55,835 bases of DNA from Duganella sp. Root1480D1 (GTDB lineage: Bacteria > Pseudomonadota > Gammaproteobacteria > Burkholderiales > Burkholderiaceae_D): NCBI RefSeq assembly GCF_001427305.1, contig NZ_LMFZ01000016.1, positions 1-55,835 on the forward strand. Reading direction: 5' to 3'. Under the pieces are notes generated by a model. The model searched no databases. It was not told where the DNA came from and saw nothing but the letters and a program-made list of their open reading frames with translations. The translations under genes and the position numbers were made by a program. Position 1 is the stretch's first letter, and each line of letters begins with the position of its first letter. Below, in pieces: positions 1 through 8,404 of the stretch.

Positions 1-74
1 AAGTCGGTCCCACCCCTTCCCATCCCGAACAGGACCGAAGTCGGTCCCACCCCTTCCCATCCCGAACAGGACCG
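1..74 (+). repeat. Exact tandem duplication of 37 bp inside 5S rRNA
   Basis: The first 37 bases (1-37) are repeated exactly at 38-74. Both are the same internal piece of a 5S rRNA gene, starting AAGTCGGTCC and ending AGGACCG. A functional 5S gene has this piece once, and the duplication sits at the very edge of the window. It is best explained as an assembly artefact where the contig runs into a multicopy rRNA operon. Confidence 0.9.
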
Positions 75-137
75 TGAAACGACTTTGCGCCGATGATAGT
101 GCTGCAACCAGTGTGAAAGTAGGTTATCGTCAGGCTC
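38..137 (+). rRNA. rrf: 5S ribosomal RNA, 5' end missing
   Basis: The stretch reads as the 3' four-fifths of a betaproteobacterial 5S rRNA. It contains the conserved CCCATCCCGAAC loop region, the GTGAAACGAC segment, GCGCCGATGATAGT, and a 3' end GTCAGGCT that would pair with the missing 5' end to close helix I. About 17 bases of the 5' end are absent because the window begins inside the gene. A rho-independent terminator follows, as expected at the end of an rRNA operon. The exact 3' end is uncertain by one or two bases. Confidence 0.93.
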
Positions 138-146
138 TTATTAGAG

Positions 147-206
147 AAATCCCCTTCAGCCTGAGCGCGCTCTAGATCGCGCTCGGTGCTGGAGGGGATT
201 TTTTGC
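147..206 (+). terminator. Rho-independent terminator of the rRNA operon
   Basis: A long hairpin pairs AAATCCCCTTCAGC (147-160) with GCTGGAGGGGATTT (188-201). It contains an inner GAGCGCG/CGCGCTC stem and is followed by a T run. It lies about 10 bases after the 5S gene and is well placed to end the rRNA transcript. Confidence 0.9.
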
Positions 207-263
207 TTTGTGGGTGTTGTATCCGAGACAAGCAACAAAAATATGTCTCAATTTGTAGAAATT

Positions 264-292
264 TTGACTCAGCCTTCGGGTCCCGATAGTGT
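264..292 (+). promoter_or_regulatory. Candidate promoter for the M4 protease gene
   Basis: TTGACT at 264-269 lies 17 bp before TAGTGT at 287-292. The -35 box is good and the -10 box is weak (three of six matches to TATAAT). The leader to the start codon would be about 45 bases with a clear ribosome binding site. This is a by-eye prediction. Confidence 0.3.
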
Positions 293-339
293 TAGATTCC
301 CTATAACACCCCACCTCATCGGGACATTTGGAGACAAAA

Positions 340-2055
340 ATGGAATTTCGCAAAAGCCTGATCGCAGCCGCGATCGCCATGGTTGCTGCACAAGCCAGCG
401 CCGCCCCAAGCATGATGGCCAGCCCGGTTGCCTTCTCCGCCCAGGAGAAAGCCCGCCTGGTATCGACCCTGAATGGTGAGCGGGGCAAATTTGGCCTGGA
501 TGCCGACCATGGCTACTCGATCGCCAGCCAGCACCCGGGCGAACAAGGTAGGGCAATCAGCCGCCTGAACCATACCTACAAGGGCGTGCGCATCTTTGAA
601 TCCGAATCCGTGGTGGTCACTGACCAGGGCGGAAATATCGTCAGCGAATCGGTTGGCGAGCGCCGCCAGGGCCTGTCGGGCAAGCGCTTCGACGTCAAGC
701 CTTCCATTAGCGCCAAGGCTGCGATTGCCAGGGCAAGCCGCAGCCTGGCGAGCGCGGGCGCCGAGATTGACCCGCCATCCGCAGAGCTCGTCATCTTCCC
801 GATGGTGAAGACCGTGCGTGCCGCCGGCGCCGAAAACAAGGCCGAGGCAGAGCTGAACGCTGTGGATGTGCAAGACGTGGTTGCCAGCTATGAGTTGGCC
901 TACGTGGTGAAAACCCGCCAGCATGGCGCTTTCCATGACACCGTCGTCAGTGCACGCGATGGCCGTATCCTCGACCAGTGGAGCGCGATGCAAAATGTGG
1001 TTGGTACCGGCCATAGCCAGTACAACGGCGACGTGCCTATCAATACCACCCTGACCGGCGGCGTGTACAAGATGATCGACGGCAGCCGCGGTACTGGCGG
1101 TACCTTCGGCGCCATGGCAATTACCAACGCCAACCACGGCACCAGCGCCGGCGCCGTGTACAGCAACGCGACCAATACCTGGGGCGACGGCAAGCAGTAC
1201 ATCGCTGGCGGCAGCACGACCAATGCCAATGGCCAGACCGCAGCAGTGAATGCACTGTGGGGCCTGATGAATACCTACGACATGCACAAGAACGTGCTGA
1301 ACTGGTCTTCGCTCGATGGCAACAACACTGCGACCTATATTGCCGTGCACGTCAACACCGCTTACGACAACGCCTATTACTCGGATAGCTGCAAATGCAT
1401 GTTCATCGGCGATGGCGGCAGCTATTTCAACAACCTGGGCTCGATCGACGTGATCGGCCACGAAATGGGCCACGGCATCACCGCCGCCACTTCGAACCTG
1501 ACCTACCGTGGCGAATCGGGCGGCCTGAATGAATCGTCGTCGGACATCTCGGGCGAAGCGGTGGAAGCCTATGCGCGCGCTGGCGGCACCGGCACTTCGC
1601 TGCCTGTCCCATCGGGCAACGACTGGGTGATGGGCAAGGAAATTTCCAAGAACGGCCAACCGCTGCGCTGGCTGTACAAGCCAAGCAAGGATGGCAAATC
1701 GCCGGATGCATGGAAGTCCACCATCAAGCGCCTGGACGTGCACTACAGCAGCGGCCCGAACAACCGCATGTTCTACTTCCTGGCGATGGGCTCCAGCTCC
1801 AATTCGAGCAGTGATTACTACTCGCAATACCTGACCCAGCAGCCAAGGAACATGACCGGCATTGGCATCGACAAGGCTTACCGTATCTGGTTCCGCGCGA
1901 ACACCACCAAGTTCACCTCGTCGACCAACTACGCAGACGCTCGTTTGAAAGTGCTGGCAGCAGCGCAGGAACTATACGGTGCCAATAGCGCCGAAGCGAA
2001 AGCAGTCCAGCGCGCCTATGCTGCCATTAACGTGGGTGCCGACGTGGCAGAATAA
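340..2055 (+). CDS. Secreted M4 (thermolysin-type) neutral metalloprotease
   Basis: The 571-residue product is a zinc endopeptidase exported by Sec and matured from a proprotein. Residues 1-22 form a signal peptide ending ASA-A. An FTP/PepSY-type propeptide covers roughly residues 25-210 and the M4 catalytic domain the rest. The zinc site is complete: HEMGH at 374-378 and E398 in GLNESSSD, with the 24-residue spacing seen in thermolysin. H468 in the HYSSG motif matches the transition-state His. The ATG at 340 is chosen because GGAG lies six bases upstream; an in-frame TTG at 328 is less likely. The gene is monocistronic, with a terminator right after it. The likely role is extracellular protein degradation. 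Confidence 0.95.
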   Translation: MEFRKSLIAAAIAMVAAQASAAPSMMASPVAFSAQEKARLVSTLNGERGKFGLDADHGYSIASQHPGEQGRAISRLNHTYKGVRIFESESVVVTDQGGNIVSESVGERRQGLSGKRFDVKPSISAKAAIARASRSLASAGAEIDPPSAELVIFPMVKTVRAAGAENKAEAELNAVDVQDVVASYELAYVVKTRQHGAFHDTVVSARDGRILDQWSAMQNVVGTGHSQYNGDVPINTTLTGGVYKMIDGSRGTGGTFGAMAITNANHGTSAGAVYSNATNTWGDGKQYIAGGSTTNANGQTAAVNALWGLMNTYDMHKNVLNWSSLDGNNTATYIAVHVNTAYDNAYYSDSCKCMFIGDGGSYFNNLGSIDVIGHEMGHGITAATSNLTYRGESGGLNESSSDISGEAVEAYARAGGTGTSLPVPSGNDWVMGKEISKNGQPLRWLYKPSKDGKSPDAWKSTIKRLDVHYSSGPNNRMFYFLAMGSSSNSSSDYYSQYLTQQPRNMTGIGIDKAYRIWFRANTTKFTSSTNYADARLKVLAAAQELYGANSAEAKAVQRAYAAINVGADVAE

Positions 2056-2075
2056 GCCGCGCAGCGACGCACAGG

Positions 2076-2106
2076 AACCGCCGGGGCAGCCTGGCGGTTT
2101 TTTTTT
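2076..2106 (+). terminator. Rho-independent terminator after the M4 protease
   Basis: The stem AACCGCC (2076-2082) pairs with GGCGGTT (2093-2099) and runs into a nine-T tract. It begins 21 bases after the protease stop codon. Confidence 0.9.
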
Positions 2107-2153
2107 GCACGTCGTGACAATGTGTGATTGTGCATCGGCCAGTTGTTGGCAAA

Positions 2154-3044
2154 ATGCAAGTCATGAATGGTATTTTCACTGCGCAGCTTGGATACGCCAT
2201 GGCTGCCCTGTACGTGCTGCTGGGTGTTGTTTCAACGGGTGTGGGATTGGCGCTAGGCTCGCGTACCAGCCAATTGCGCGACCAGGTGAATGCCTGGTGG
2301 TTCATCTTCCCCATTGTGAGCTGCGGCTTGATTCTTTATCCGGTGGGTGCGCCCTTGCTGGCACTCGTCATTTGCGGCCTTGCCGCGCGCGAGCTTGCGC
2401 CTTACTGCGGGCTGGCGTCCGGGCGTTTTCGACTGGTTGCCGTTGCCGCGCTCTTCGCGGCGGTATGCGCCGGCGCATATTTGCCTTCCTGCTTGCCTGT
2501 GGCGTTTAGCCTGGCCAGCGTCGCTGCTGCTGCCTGCCTGTGGAGCTCACGTGACTTGGCAACGCTGCCCTGGCTGCTGTTTGCGCTGACCTGCTTCGGC
2601 ATCAGCTTTGTGCCCGCCTTCGTGCACCTGCCTTTCGGGCCGAAGGAAAACCTGTCCTGGCTGTTCTACCTGTTCATCGTGACGGCCCTGAACGACATCG
2701 CCCAGTTCACCAGCGGCAAACTGTTCGGCAAGCAGAAAATCGTTCCCCTGATTAGCCCGCAGAAGACCTGGCAAGGCTTGCTGGGCGGGGTGGTGGTTTC
2801 CGTCTTGCTGTCGCTGGCATTGGGCGCGTACCTCGCACTGGGCGAGGCGGCATGGCTGGCCGGGATCGCGATTTTGCTGTCGGTGGGCGGCTTTGCCGGT
2901 GACGTGATGTTCTCCGCTGCGAAGCGCAAGCTTGGCATCAAGGATTTTTCAAACCTGATTCCCGGCCACGGCGGCATGCTGGATCGCGCCGACAGCCTGG
3001 TGGTTACGGCCCCCTTGCTTTACCTGTTGCTCATTTATCGATAA
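2154..3044 (+). CDS. CdsA-family phosphatidate cytidylyltransferase (YnbB-like)
   Basis: This is a polytopic inner-membrane protein of about 296 residues. It carries the CdsA signature near the C-terminus (KRKLGIKDFSNLIPGHGG followed by MLDRAD), so it should make a CDP-activated lipid from CTP and phosphatidic acid or a related lipid phosphate. The genes around it encode homologues of E. coli YnbC, YnbA and YnbD, which identifies it as the YnbB-like enzyme of a dedicated lipid pathway rather than the housekeeping CdsA (inference from context). The start is uncertain: ATG 2154, ATG 2163 and GTG 2124 are all in frame and none has a strong ribosome binding site. The next gene starts 10 bases after the stop. 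Confidence 0.88.
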   Translation: MQVMNGIFTAQLGYAMAALYVLLGVVSTGVGLALGSRTSQLRDQVNAWWFIFPIVSCGLILYPVGAPLLALVICGLAARELAPYCGLASGRFRLVAVAALFAAVCAGAYLPSCLPVAFSLASVAAAACLWSSRDLATLPWLLFALTCFGISFVPAFVHLPFGPKENLSWLFYLFIVTALNDIAQFTSGKLFGKQKIVPLISPQKTWQGLLGGVVVSVLLSLALGAYLALGEAAWLAGIAILLSVGGFAGDVMFSAAKRKLGIKDFSNLIPGHGGMLDRADSLVVTAPLLYLLLIYR

Positions 3045-3054
3045 GGAAAAAAGA

Positions 3055-4845
3055 ATGAAGATTGAACGAGGCCTTGCCTGGAGCGAGACCCAGTCCGGAT
3101 TTGAAGCCGCCGACGGTACGCGCCTGTTCTACCGGAGCTGGATGCCGCTGGCGCCACGCAGCGGGGCGCCGCGCGCGCTGGTCTTCCTGCATCGCGGGCA
3201 TGAACATTCTGGCCGTATCGGAACGCTGGTCGAGCAGTTCGGCTTCCACGGCGACTGGGCTTTCGCTTATGACGCGCGCGGGCACGGTTATTCCCCGGGT
3301 GAACGCGGTTCTGCACCAAGCTTCGCGACCATGGTGGAAGACCTGGATACCTTTGTGCGCCATATCTGCAGCAAGCATGGTTTCTCCATCGAGGATGTAC
3401 TGGTGGTGGCCAACAGTGTTGGCGCCGTCGTCGCCGCGACCTGGCTGCATGATTACGCACCGCGCGTGCGCGGCCTGGTAATGGCTGCGGCAGCCTTTGC
3501 GATCAAGCTGTATGTGCCGCTGGCCAAGCCGGGCCTGCGCTTCGCACGGCGCTTCAAGCCGGAATTATTTGTGACCAGCTATATCCGCCCGACCATGCTG
3601 ACGCATTCGGCGGAGCAGGCGCGCGCCTACCAGGAAGACCCGCTGATCGCCAAAAGCATTTCGGCGCAGATCCTGCTGGAGCTTGCCGATACGGCGCAGC
3701 GCATCGTGCACGATGCCGCCGCCATTGATACGCCGGTCCTGATGCTGGCGGCGGACCAGGACTATGTGGTGCATGAAGCGCCGCAGAAGCTGTTCTTCGA
3801 CCGCCTGTCGTCGCCAATGAAACGTTATCTCCGGCTGCAGCGCTGCCGCCATGCGATCTTCTACGAAGAGGACACTTCCGTTGCGATGCAGGCTAGCCGA
3901 AGCTTCATCGACGAGTGCTTTGCGGCGAAGCCGCCATCGCCGGTGCGCTTCGCGGCTGCCGATCGCGAAGGACAGGGCGCCCAGCATTACGCAGCGCTGC
4001 TGAACAACCAGACCGGCAATGCACTGACGCGCGCCTGGTTCGGATTGCAGCGCAATATGCTGAAGGTCATGGGGCCGCTCAGTGACGGCATGAAGATCGG
4101 CCTGCGCCATGGCTTTGATTCGGGTGAATCGCTGGACTATGTCTACCGTAACCAGGCGGGCGGCAAGCTTGGCTTCGGCGGCATGATGGACCGTGGTTAC
4201 CTGGATGCCGTGGGCTGGCGCGGCATTCGTATGCGCAAAGTGCAGATGCAGCAGATGCTGGCAGAGCAGATCGCTGCCCACCAGGGCCCGGGGCCGGTGC
4301 GCATCCTCGATATCGCGGCAGGCTCCGCCCGCTATGTGCTGGAGACCATCAAGCGCTTCCAGGACCGCGAGATCGAAGTCACGCTGTGCGATTACGAACA
4401 GCACAACCTGGACCAGGCGAAGAAGCTGGCGGAGAAGCTGCAGATCGGCGCCCGCATCGAATACTGCCGCCGCGATGCGTTCAGCGCCGACAGTTACCAA
4501 GGGCAGGAGGGGCGCTACGATATCGCGGTGATATCGGGCCTGTACGAACTGTTCAGCGACAATTCGCTGGTGCTGCAATCGCTGCGCGGCGTTGCGGCCA
4601 GCTTGCGCGAAGGCGGCAGCTTGCTGTACACCGGCCAGCCATGGCATCCGCAACTGGACATGATCGCCTACACGCTGACCAACCACCGCGGCGAGCCATG
4701 GCGCATGCGTCCGCGTGCGCAGGCCGAGATGGATGGCCTGGTCGACCTTGCCGGCTGCCGCAAGCTGAAGACCAGGATCGGCCTGGAAGGTATCTTTACT
4801 GTTTCGCTTGCGGAGAAAGGCGCAGCGCCTGGCGCAGGCGATTAA
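3055..4845 (+). CDS. Alpha/beta hydrolase - SAM methyltransferase fusion (YnbC-like)
   Basis: The 596-residue protein joins two enzymes. Residues 1-300 are a serine hydrolase of the monoglyceride lipase type, with nucleophile S121 in an A-N-S-V-G elbow, a later Asp in AADQDYV and a His in CRHAIF. Residues 400-596 form a class I SAM-dependent methyltransferase with the ILDIAAGSARY motif (about 417-427). The same two-domain layout is known for E. coli YnbC. It is co-transcribed with the CdsA-like gene, and its AAGGA ribosome binding site overlaps that gene's stop codon. Its last 50 bases overlap the end of the convergent CDP-alcohol transferase gene. The lipid it modifies is unknown. Confidence 0.88.
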   Translation: MKIERGLAWSETQSGFEAADGTRLFYRSWMPLAPRSGAPRALVFLHRGHEHSGRIGTLVEQFGFHGDWAFAYDARGHGYSPGERGSAPSFATMVEDLDTFVRHICSKHGFSIEDVLVVANSVGAVVAATWLHDYAPRVRGLVMAAAAFAIKLYVPLAKPGLRFARRFKPELFVTSYIRPTMLTHSAEQARAYQEDPLIAKSISAQILLELADTAQRIVHDAAAIDTPVLMLAADQDYVVHEAPQKLFFDRLSSPMKRYLRLQRCRHAIFYEEDTSVAMQASRSFIDECFAAKPPSPVRFAAADREGQGAQHYAALLNNQTGNALTRAWFGLQRNMLKVMGPLSDGMKIGLRHGFDSGESLDYVYRNQAGGKLGFGGMMDRGYLDAVGWRGIRMRKVQMQQMLAEQIAAHQGPGPVRILDIAAGSARYVLETIKRFQDREIEVTLCDYEQHNLDQAKKLAEKLQIGARIEYCRRDAFSADSYQGQEGRYDIAVISGLYELFSDNSLVLQSLRGVAASLREGGSLLYTGQPWHPQLDMIAYTLTNHRGEPWRMRPRAQAEMDGLVDLAGCRKLKTRIGLEGIFTVSLAEKGAAPGAGD

Positions 4846-5413
4846 ACACCGTCACCAGCGACAGCAGCAGGACCACGGCAAGCAGGGCGTTGTGCCAGAC
4901 CGGCGCAACGCCAGCCCACACCAGCAAGCCAAGCAGGCCAAATGCAAAGGCGCGGTCGCTCTTGCCCATTGGTCCGTCGAAGCGGCGCGCCACGCCGATG
5001 CTGCTGGCCAGTACACCGGAAAATTCCGCCAGCAAGGCAAATACCACGACCAGCACCAGCAGGTGCGGCGAGATGCCGGCCAGCAGAGCCACCGGCAGGT
5101 AGAGTGCCGCATCCGAAACCTGGTCGCATAGTTCGTTCAGCAACGCACCCATTGCGGTTTTGTTGCCGGTTGCATTGGCCAGCATGCCGTCGATGGCGTT
5201 CAGGGCCATGCGCAGAAGCAGGAAAAACGGCAGGCCCAGCCACAGGCCAAGGCATTGCGGCACCAATGCCAGCGCAGCGCCGTAGCCAACCGACAGCATC
5301 ATCGCGGCCAGCGTGACCTGGTTGGGGGTGATGCCGAGCCGGGTGAGCAAGTTGAGAAAAGGACGCAGCAATTGCTGGAAGCGCGGTTTAAGCTGATAGA
5401 TCGAAATGCTCAT
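4796..5413 (-). CDS. CDP-alcohol phosphatidyltransferase-like membrane protein (YnbA-like)
   Basis: This 205-residue, multi-span inner-membrane protein belongs to the CDP-alcohol phosphotransferase family, which swaps CMP on a CDP-lipid for an alcohol head group. The core motif is visible but altered: N72-x2-D75-G76-x2-A79-N80-x8-G89-x3-N93-x3-D97, where the canonical form has Asp at 72 and 93 and Arg at 80. From memory, E. coli YnbA shares the Asn at 72 and 93 but keeps the Arg, so the alcohol acceptor or chemistry may differ. Its start overlaps the stop of the upstream phosphatase gene by ATGA, indicating translational coupling. Its 3' end overlaps the YnbC-like gene by 50 bases. Confidence 0.85.
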   Translation of the reverse strand: MSISIYQLKPRFQQLLRPFLNLLTRLGITPNQVTLAAMMLSVGYGAALALVPQCLGLWLGLPFFLLLRMALNAIDGMLANATGNKTAMGALLNELCDQVSDAALYLPVALLAGISPHLLVLVVVFALLAEFSGVLASSIGVARRFDGPMGKSDRAFAFGLLGLLVWAGVAPVWHNALLAVVLLLSLVTVFNRLRQALRLSPQAKQ

Positions 5414-6570
5414 GAGATGTAGGAGTTAAGGTAGATGCGGGCGATAAAAATGCTGCGGCTATAGCCCATCGCGCAATGCAGGTACACCGGTCGGCCCTGT
5501 TTGCGCTCGGCGTCGATGGCCGCAAGGATAGTGCGAACCTGCTTGCGGGTAGGCGCTTGCAGGTCCATCAAGGGAAGGTGGCAATAATGGCCGTGCCGCA
5601 GGGGGGGCGCTTCGCTGAGCTCCGCACTCAGGTCGATAATGCTGCAGCCCGGCGGCAGTTGCTGTGCTTCGCTGGCACTCAAGCGACGTCCTACCCACAA
5701 GCCATCCGTCGCCTTGGCGAATGGCGGCTTGCCGCGATGGCGCCAGCGCACCAGCAGCCAGGTGACGCCATAGCCGGCAAGATACGGCCAGAACAGCAGC
5801 CAGATCCAGGCCGGATGCCGGCCCTGGTTCTTGCGCAGGAAGGCTGGGTTGCGGCGGGCGTATGCCCAGGCCACCAGCAGCAGGCTGGTGGCAAGATAGA
5901 TCCAGAGCCAGGCTGGCGCAAACAGGCAGGCTGCCAGCAGCGCCAACCCTGCCATGATGGCGTAGTAGAACGAAACGCTTTGACGTGCGGTGGCGCCGCG
6001 CCGCACGGCGTAGCACGCGACGGCCGCCAGTGCAATCCCGCCAACGATATCGGCCGAGGCATGCTGCCAGGTCAGCAGCGTGCTGGCGCCCACCAGCAGC
6101 AGCCAGCACGACAGCGCCGTGCGCCAGGCGCGGCTCGCAGTGGCGGGCCGCAGGGCGAGCCACAGCAGGATGCAATAAGTGATGTGCAGGGAGGGGAACT
6201 GGTTGTACGGGCGATCTGAGGCATCCAGCCATCCATATGCCAGCTGGAGGAAGCTGTGGTCGGGCAGCACCCTGCTGGCGGGGAAGCGCGCGGGGAACAG
6301 GGCGAATACCAGGCTGGCGGCTACGGTGGAGAGCATCAGGCGGCGGCTGTACACGCGCAGCGCTTCTCCCTGGCGGACCTTGAAGAAGCCCCATGCCAGC
6401 AAGGGTCCCGAACTTGCATAGGGGATGATCATCCACGGCAGGAACGGGATGGCCTGCTCGAACGGAAGCGCCAGCGTGCGCTGGACCTGCGCCGTCTCGG
6501 CAGCATGGTTCGTGAGCGTATAGCAAAGCCCGAACAGGAGGGCGTTGATGATCAGGTGCAGGAGTTGCAT
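5410..6570 (-). CDS. PAP2 / dual-specificity phosphatase fusion (YnbD-like)
   Basis: The N-terminal 280 or so residues of this 386-residue protein are a multi-span PAP2-type lipid phosphatase domain. It has FPSLHITYCILLW for the SxxxH motif and a later LTWQHASAD His. The C-terminal 100 residues form a cytosolic dual-specificity/tyrosine-type phosphatase with the loop HCAMGYSRS, giving C366-x5-R372. This two-phosphatase fusion is the known layout of E. coli YnbD. It would fit removal of phosphate from a phosphatidyl-alcohol phosphate or a lipid pyrophosphate (inference). It is the first gene of a two-gene minus-strand operon with the YnbA-like gene. Its ATG is only 10 bases from the most likely start of the divergent patatin gene. 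Confidence 0.88.
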   Translation of the reverse strand: MQLLHLIINALLFGLCYTLTNHAAETAQVQRTLALPFEQAIPFLPWMIIPYASSGPLLAWGFFKVRQGEALRVYSRRLMLSTVAASLVFALFPARFPASRVLPDHSFLQLAYGWLDASDRPYNQFPSLHITYCILLWLALRPATASRAWRTALSCWLLLVGASTLLTWQHASADIVGGIALAAVACYAVRRGATARQSVSFYYAIMAGLALLAACLFAPAWLWIYLATSLLLVAWAYARRNPAFLRKNQGRHPAWIWLLFWPYLAGYGVTWLLVRWRHRGKPPFAKATDGLWVGRRLSASEAQQLPPGCSIIDLSAELSEAPPLRHGHYCHLPLMDLQAPTRKQVRTILAAIDAERKQGRPVYLHCAMGYSRSIFIARIYLNSYIS

Positions 6571-6580
6571 TCATGGCATT

Positions 6581-7672
6581 ATGTCACGCGATATGAGTGA
6601 AGATCAAAAGTACCAGCGCTGCATGGTGATGGCGGGTGGAGGATTCCGCTTCGGCTATTACCTTGGCATGCACGCCGCGGCAGAGGATAGCGGCATGGCG
6701 CCCGATATCATCCTCGCCAGTTGCGGCGGCTCGCTGGCAGCGGCCATCATCCATGCCTTGCCGGATGCGGCGCAGCGCAAGCAGTGGCTCGCTTCGCAGG
6801 AGATGTACCAGTTCCTGTGCGGCATGCATGCGGCGGCGCACGCGCGCCCGCTGCCGGTGCTGGGGGCGGCCCTGCTGCGAGGACTGTCGCGCGGCCGGGC
6901 GGCCCGCGTGCCGGATGTATTCGGCGACTACATGTTCGAGTTACCGGGACCCTTGCCATTGCCCGTCCCTGGCTTGCAGCCGCGTGCGGCGCTCGCCATC
7001 GTGGCATCCAAGCTGCTGTTCGGCCGCGAACAAGTCGGGCAGGCGCGAAGCGGCCGCGCAATATTCGCGGAAGTCGTCCTCGGGCCCGAGCGCGCTTGCC
7101 GCCTCCTGCATGGATGGCAAGCACCGGCCAGCTTGCCGGCATGGAGTTGCGGCGCCGTGGCGCCAGGCCTGTTGCTGGATAGCGCCATGCCGGTCGCCGA
7201 TGCCGTGCGCAGCTCGATTACCGATATGCTGTATTTCGCCTGCCATGCGCATGCCGGCGAACACTATATGGGTGGCGTGATCGACCTGTTCCCGATCGAG
7301 ATCGCGCATGGCCTAGCCAGGCACGTGACCATGGAAGCCAAGCCGCCATTTGGGCAAGCGCTGGCAATTCCGGCCTTGCGGAAGGTGCTCGGCATCGACG
7401 GCAATGCCAGGCTGAAACACGTGCATGCACAGCACGCCCATGCCTGGGTCGATACCAGCGATATCTCCAGTGCCTTGCGCGGCAGGGGCATGCGCAAGCG
7501 CATCGACTGGCTTGGCAACCGCATCCGGCTCGTGATGCCGCCCAGCCTTGCGGAATATGCGCAGGACGTGGAAGCGCAATGGCAGTACGGTTACCAGCGC
7601 GGCATCGAGGCCTATGCCAGTCCGGGGCTGCGCCTGCGCCACGCAACAAGATTCAACAGGGGAAGTGAATGA
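6581..7672 (+). CDS. Patatin-like protein with atypical active site
   Basis: The roughly 363-residue protein has the patatin/RssA fold markers: an oxyanion-type Gly-rich loop AGGGFRFG (18-25) and a nucleophile elbow CGGSLAAA with S51. The elbow reads G-G-S-L-A rather than GxSxG. The usual catalytic DGG near the C-terminus reads Y-M-G-G-V-I-D-L-F-P, so the Asp may be shifted to D235 or lost. It may be a phospholipase/acyl hydrolase or an inactive homologue. In-frame starts lie at 6548, 6581 and 6593, none with a strong ribosome binding site; 6581 avoids overlap with the divergent gene. It is translationally coupled (ATGA) to the downstream dehydrogenase and probably works in the same lipid pathway. 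Confidence 0.75.
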   Translation: MSRDMSEDQKYQRCMVMAGGGFRFGYYLGMHAAAEDSGMAPDIILASCGGSLAAAIIHALPDAAQRKQWLASQEMYQFLCGMHAAAHARPLPVLGAALLRGLSRGRAARVPDVFGDYMFELPGPLPLPVPGLQPRAALAIVASKLLFGREQVGQARSGRAIFAEVVLGPERACRLLHGWQAPASLPAWSCGAVAPGLLLDSAMPVADAVRSSITDMLYFACHAHAGEHYMGGVIDLFPIEIAHGLARHVTMEAKPPFGQALAIPALRKVLGIDGNARLKHVHAQHAHAWVDTSDISSALRGRGMRKRIDWLGNRIRLVMPPSLAEYAQDVEAQWQYGYQRGIEAYASPGLRLRHATRFNRGSE

Positions 7673-8403
7673 GGGTAATGATCATCGGCGGAACCAGCGG
7701 CATCGGGCTGGCGCTGGCAGGGCATTATGCGCAGCAGGGCGCCGCACTGGCGTTATGCGGGCGCGATCCTGCGCGGCTGGATGGACATCCGATCGCCGCG
7801 CGGGCAGGACTTCGCCGCTATGGTTTTGACATTGGTGAGCGCCAGGCCGTGTTTGATGCGGTCGGCGATTTTGCTGAAGAAGGACTGGACCTGCTGATCG
7901 TCACCGCCGGCCAGTATGCCGGCGCCGATGCGCTGGTGCGGGATCGCATGTGCAGCCTGCCAATGGTTCGCACCAATGTCTCCGGCCTGTGCCATGCATT
8001 CGATGCCGGTGCGCAGGCCATGCTGCGCAATGGGCGCGGCCAGATGGTGGTGGTGGCGTCGATCGCCGGCCTGCTGCACGAATATCCGAATGGTTCGCTG
8101 TACAGCGCAAGCAAGCGTGCCGCGATTGCCATCAGCGATGCCTACCGCAAGGCGTTGGCGCCGCATGGGATCGATGTGACAGCCGTGGTGCCGGGCTATG
8201 TCGATACGCAGAAACTACGGGATTTGAACGGGGGAAGTGCGCAGCGCAAGCCTTTCCTGCAAACCGAAGAACAGGCTGTGCGCCGCATTGCCCGCGCGAT
8301 CGCGCAGCGCGATGCACATTGCATTTTCCCCTGGCAGCTACACGCGATGGTACGCTTGTTTAACCTGCTGCCAAAGGGATTGCAGCGCTACCGCAAGAAG
8401 TGA
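7669..8403 (+). CDS. Short-chain dehydrogenase/reductase
   Basis: This is a classical 244-residue SDR. It has the nucleotide-binding IGGTSGIG loop (residues 6-13), S131, Y145 and K149 (YSASK) as the catalytic set, and a PGYVDTQKL motif after it. The start ATG overlaps the patatin stop as ATGA and has an AGGGGAAG ribosome binding site. The substrate cannot be read from sequence; a keto-acyl or glycero-lipid intermediate is plausible from the neighbours. Its stop codon lies one base from the stop of the convergent PagL gene. Confidence 0.9.
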   Translation: MRVMIIGGTSGIGLALAGHYAQQGAALALCGRDPARLDGHPIAARAGLRRYGFDIGERQAVFDAVGDFAEEGLDLLIVTAGQYAGADALVRDRMCSLPMVRTNVSGLCHAFDAGAQAMLRNGRGQMVVVASIAGLLHEYPNGSLYSASKRAAIAISDAYRKALAPHGIDVTAVVPGYVDTQKLRDLNGGSAQRKPFLQTEEQAVRRIARAIAQRDAHCIFPWQLHAMVRLFNLLPKGLQRYRKK

Positions 8404-8404
8404 A

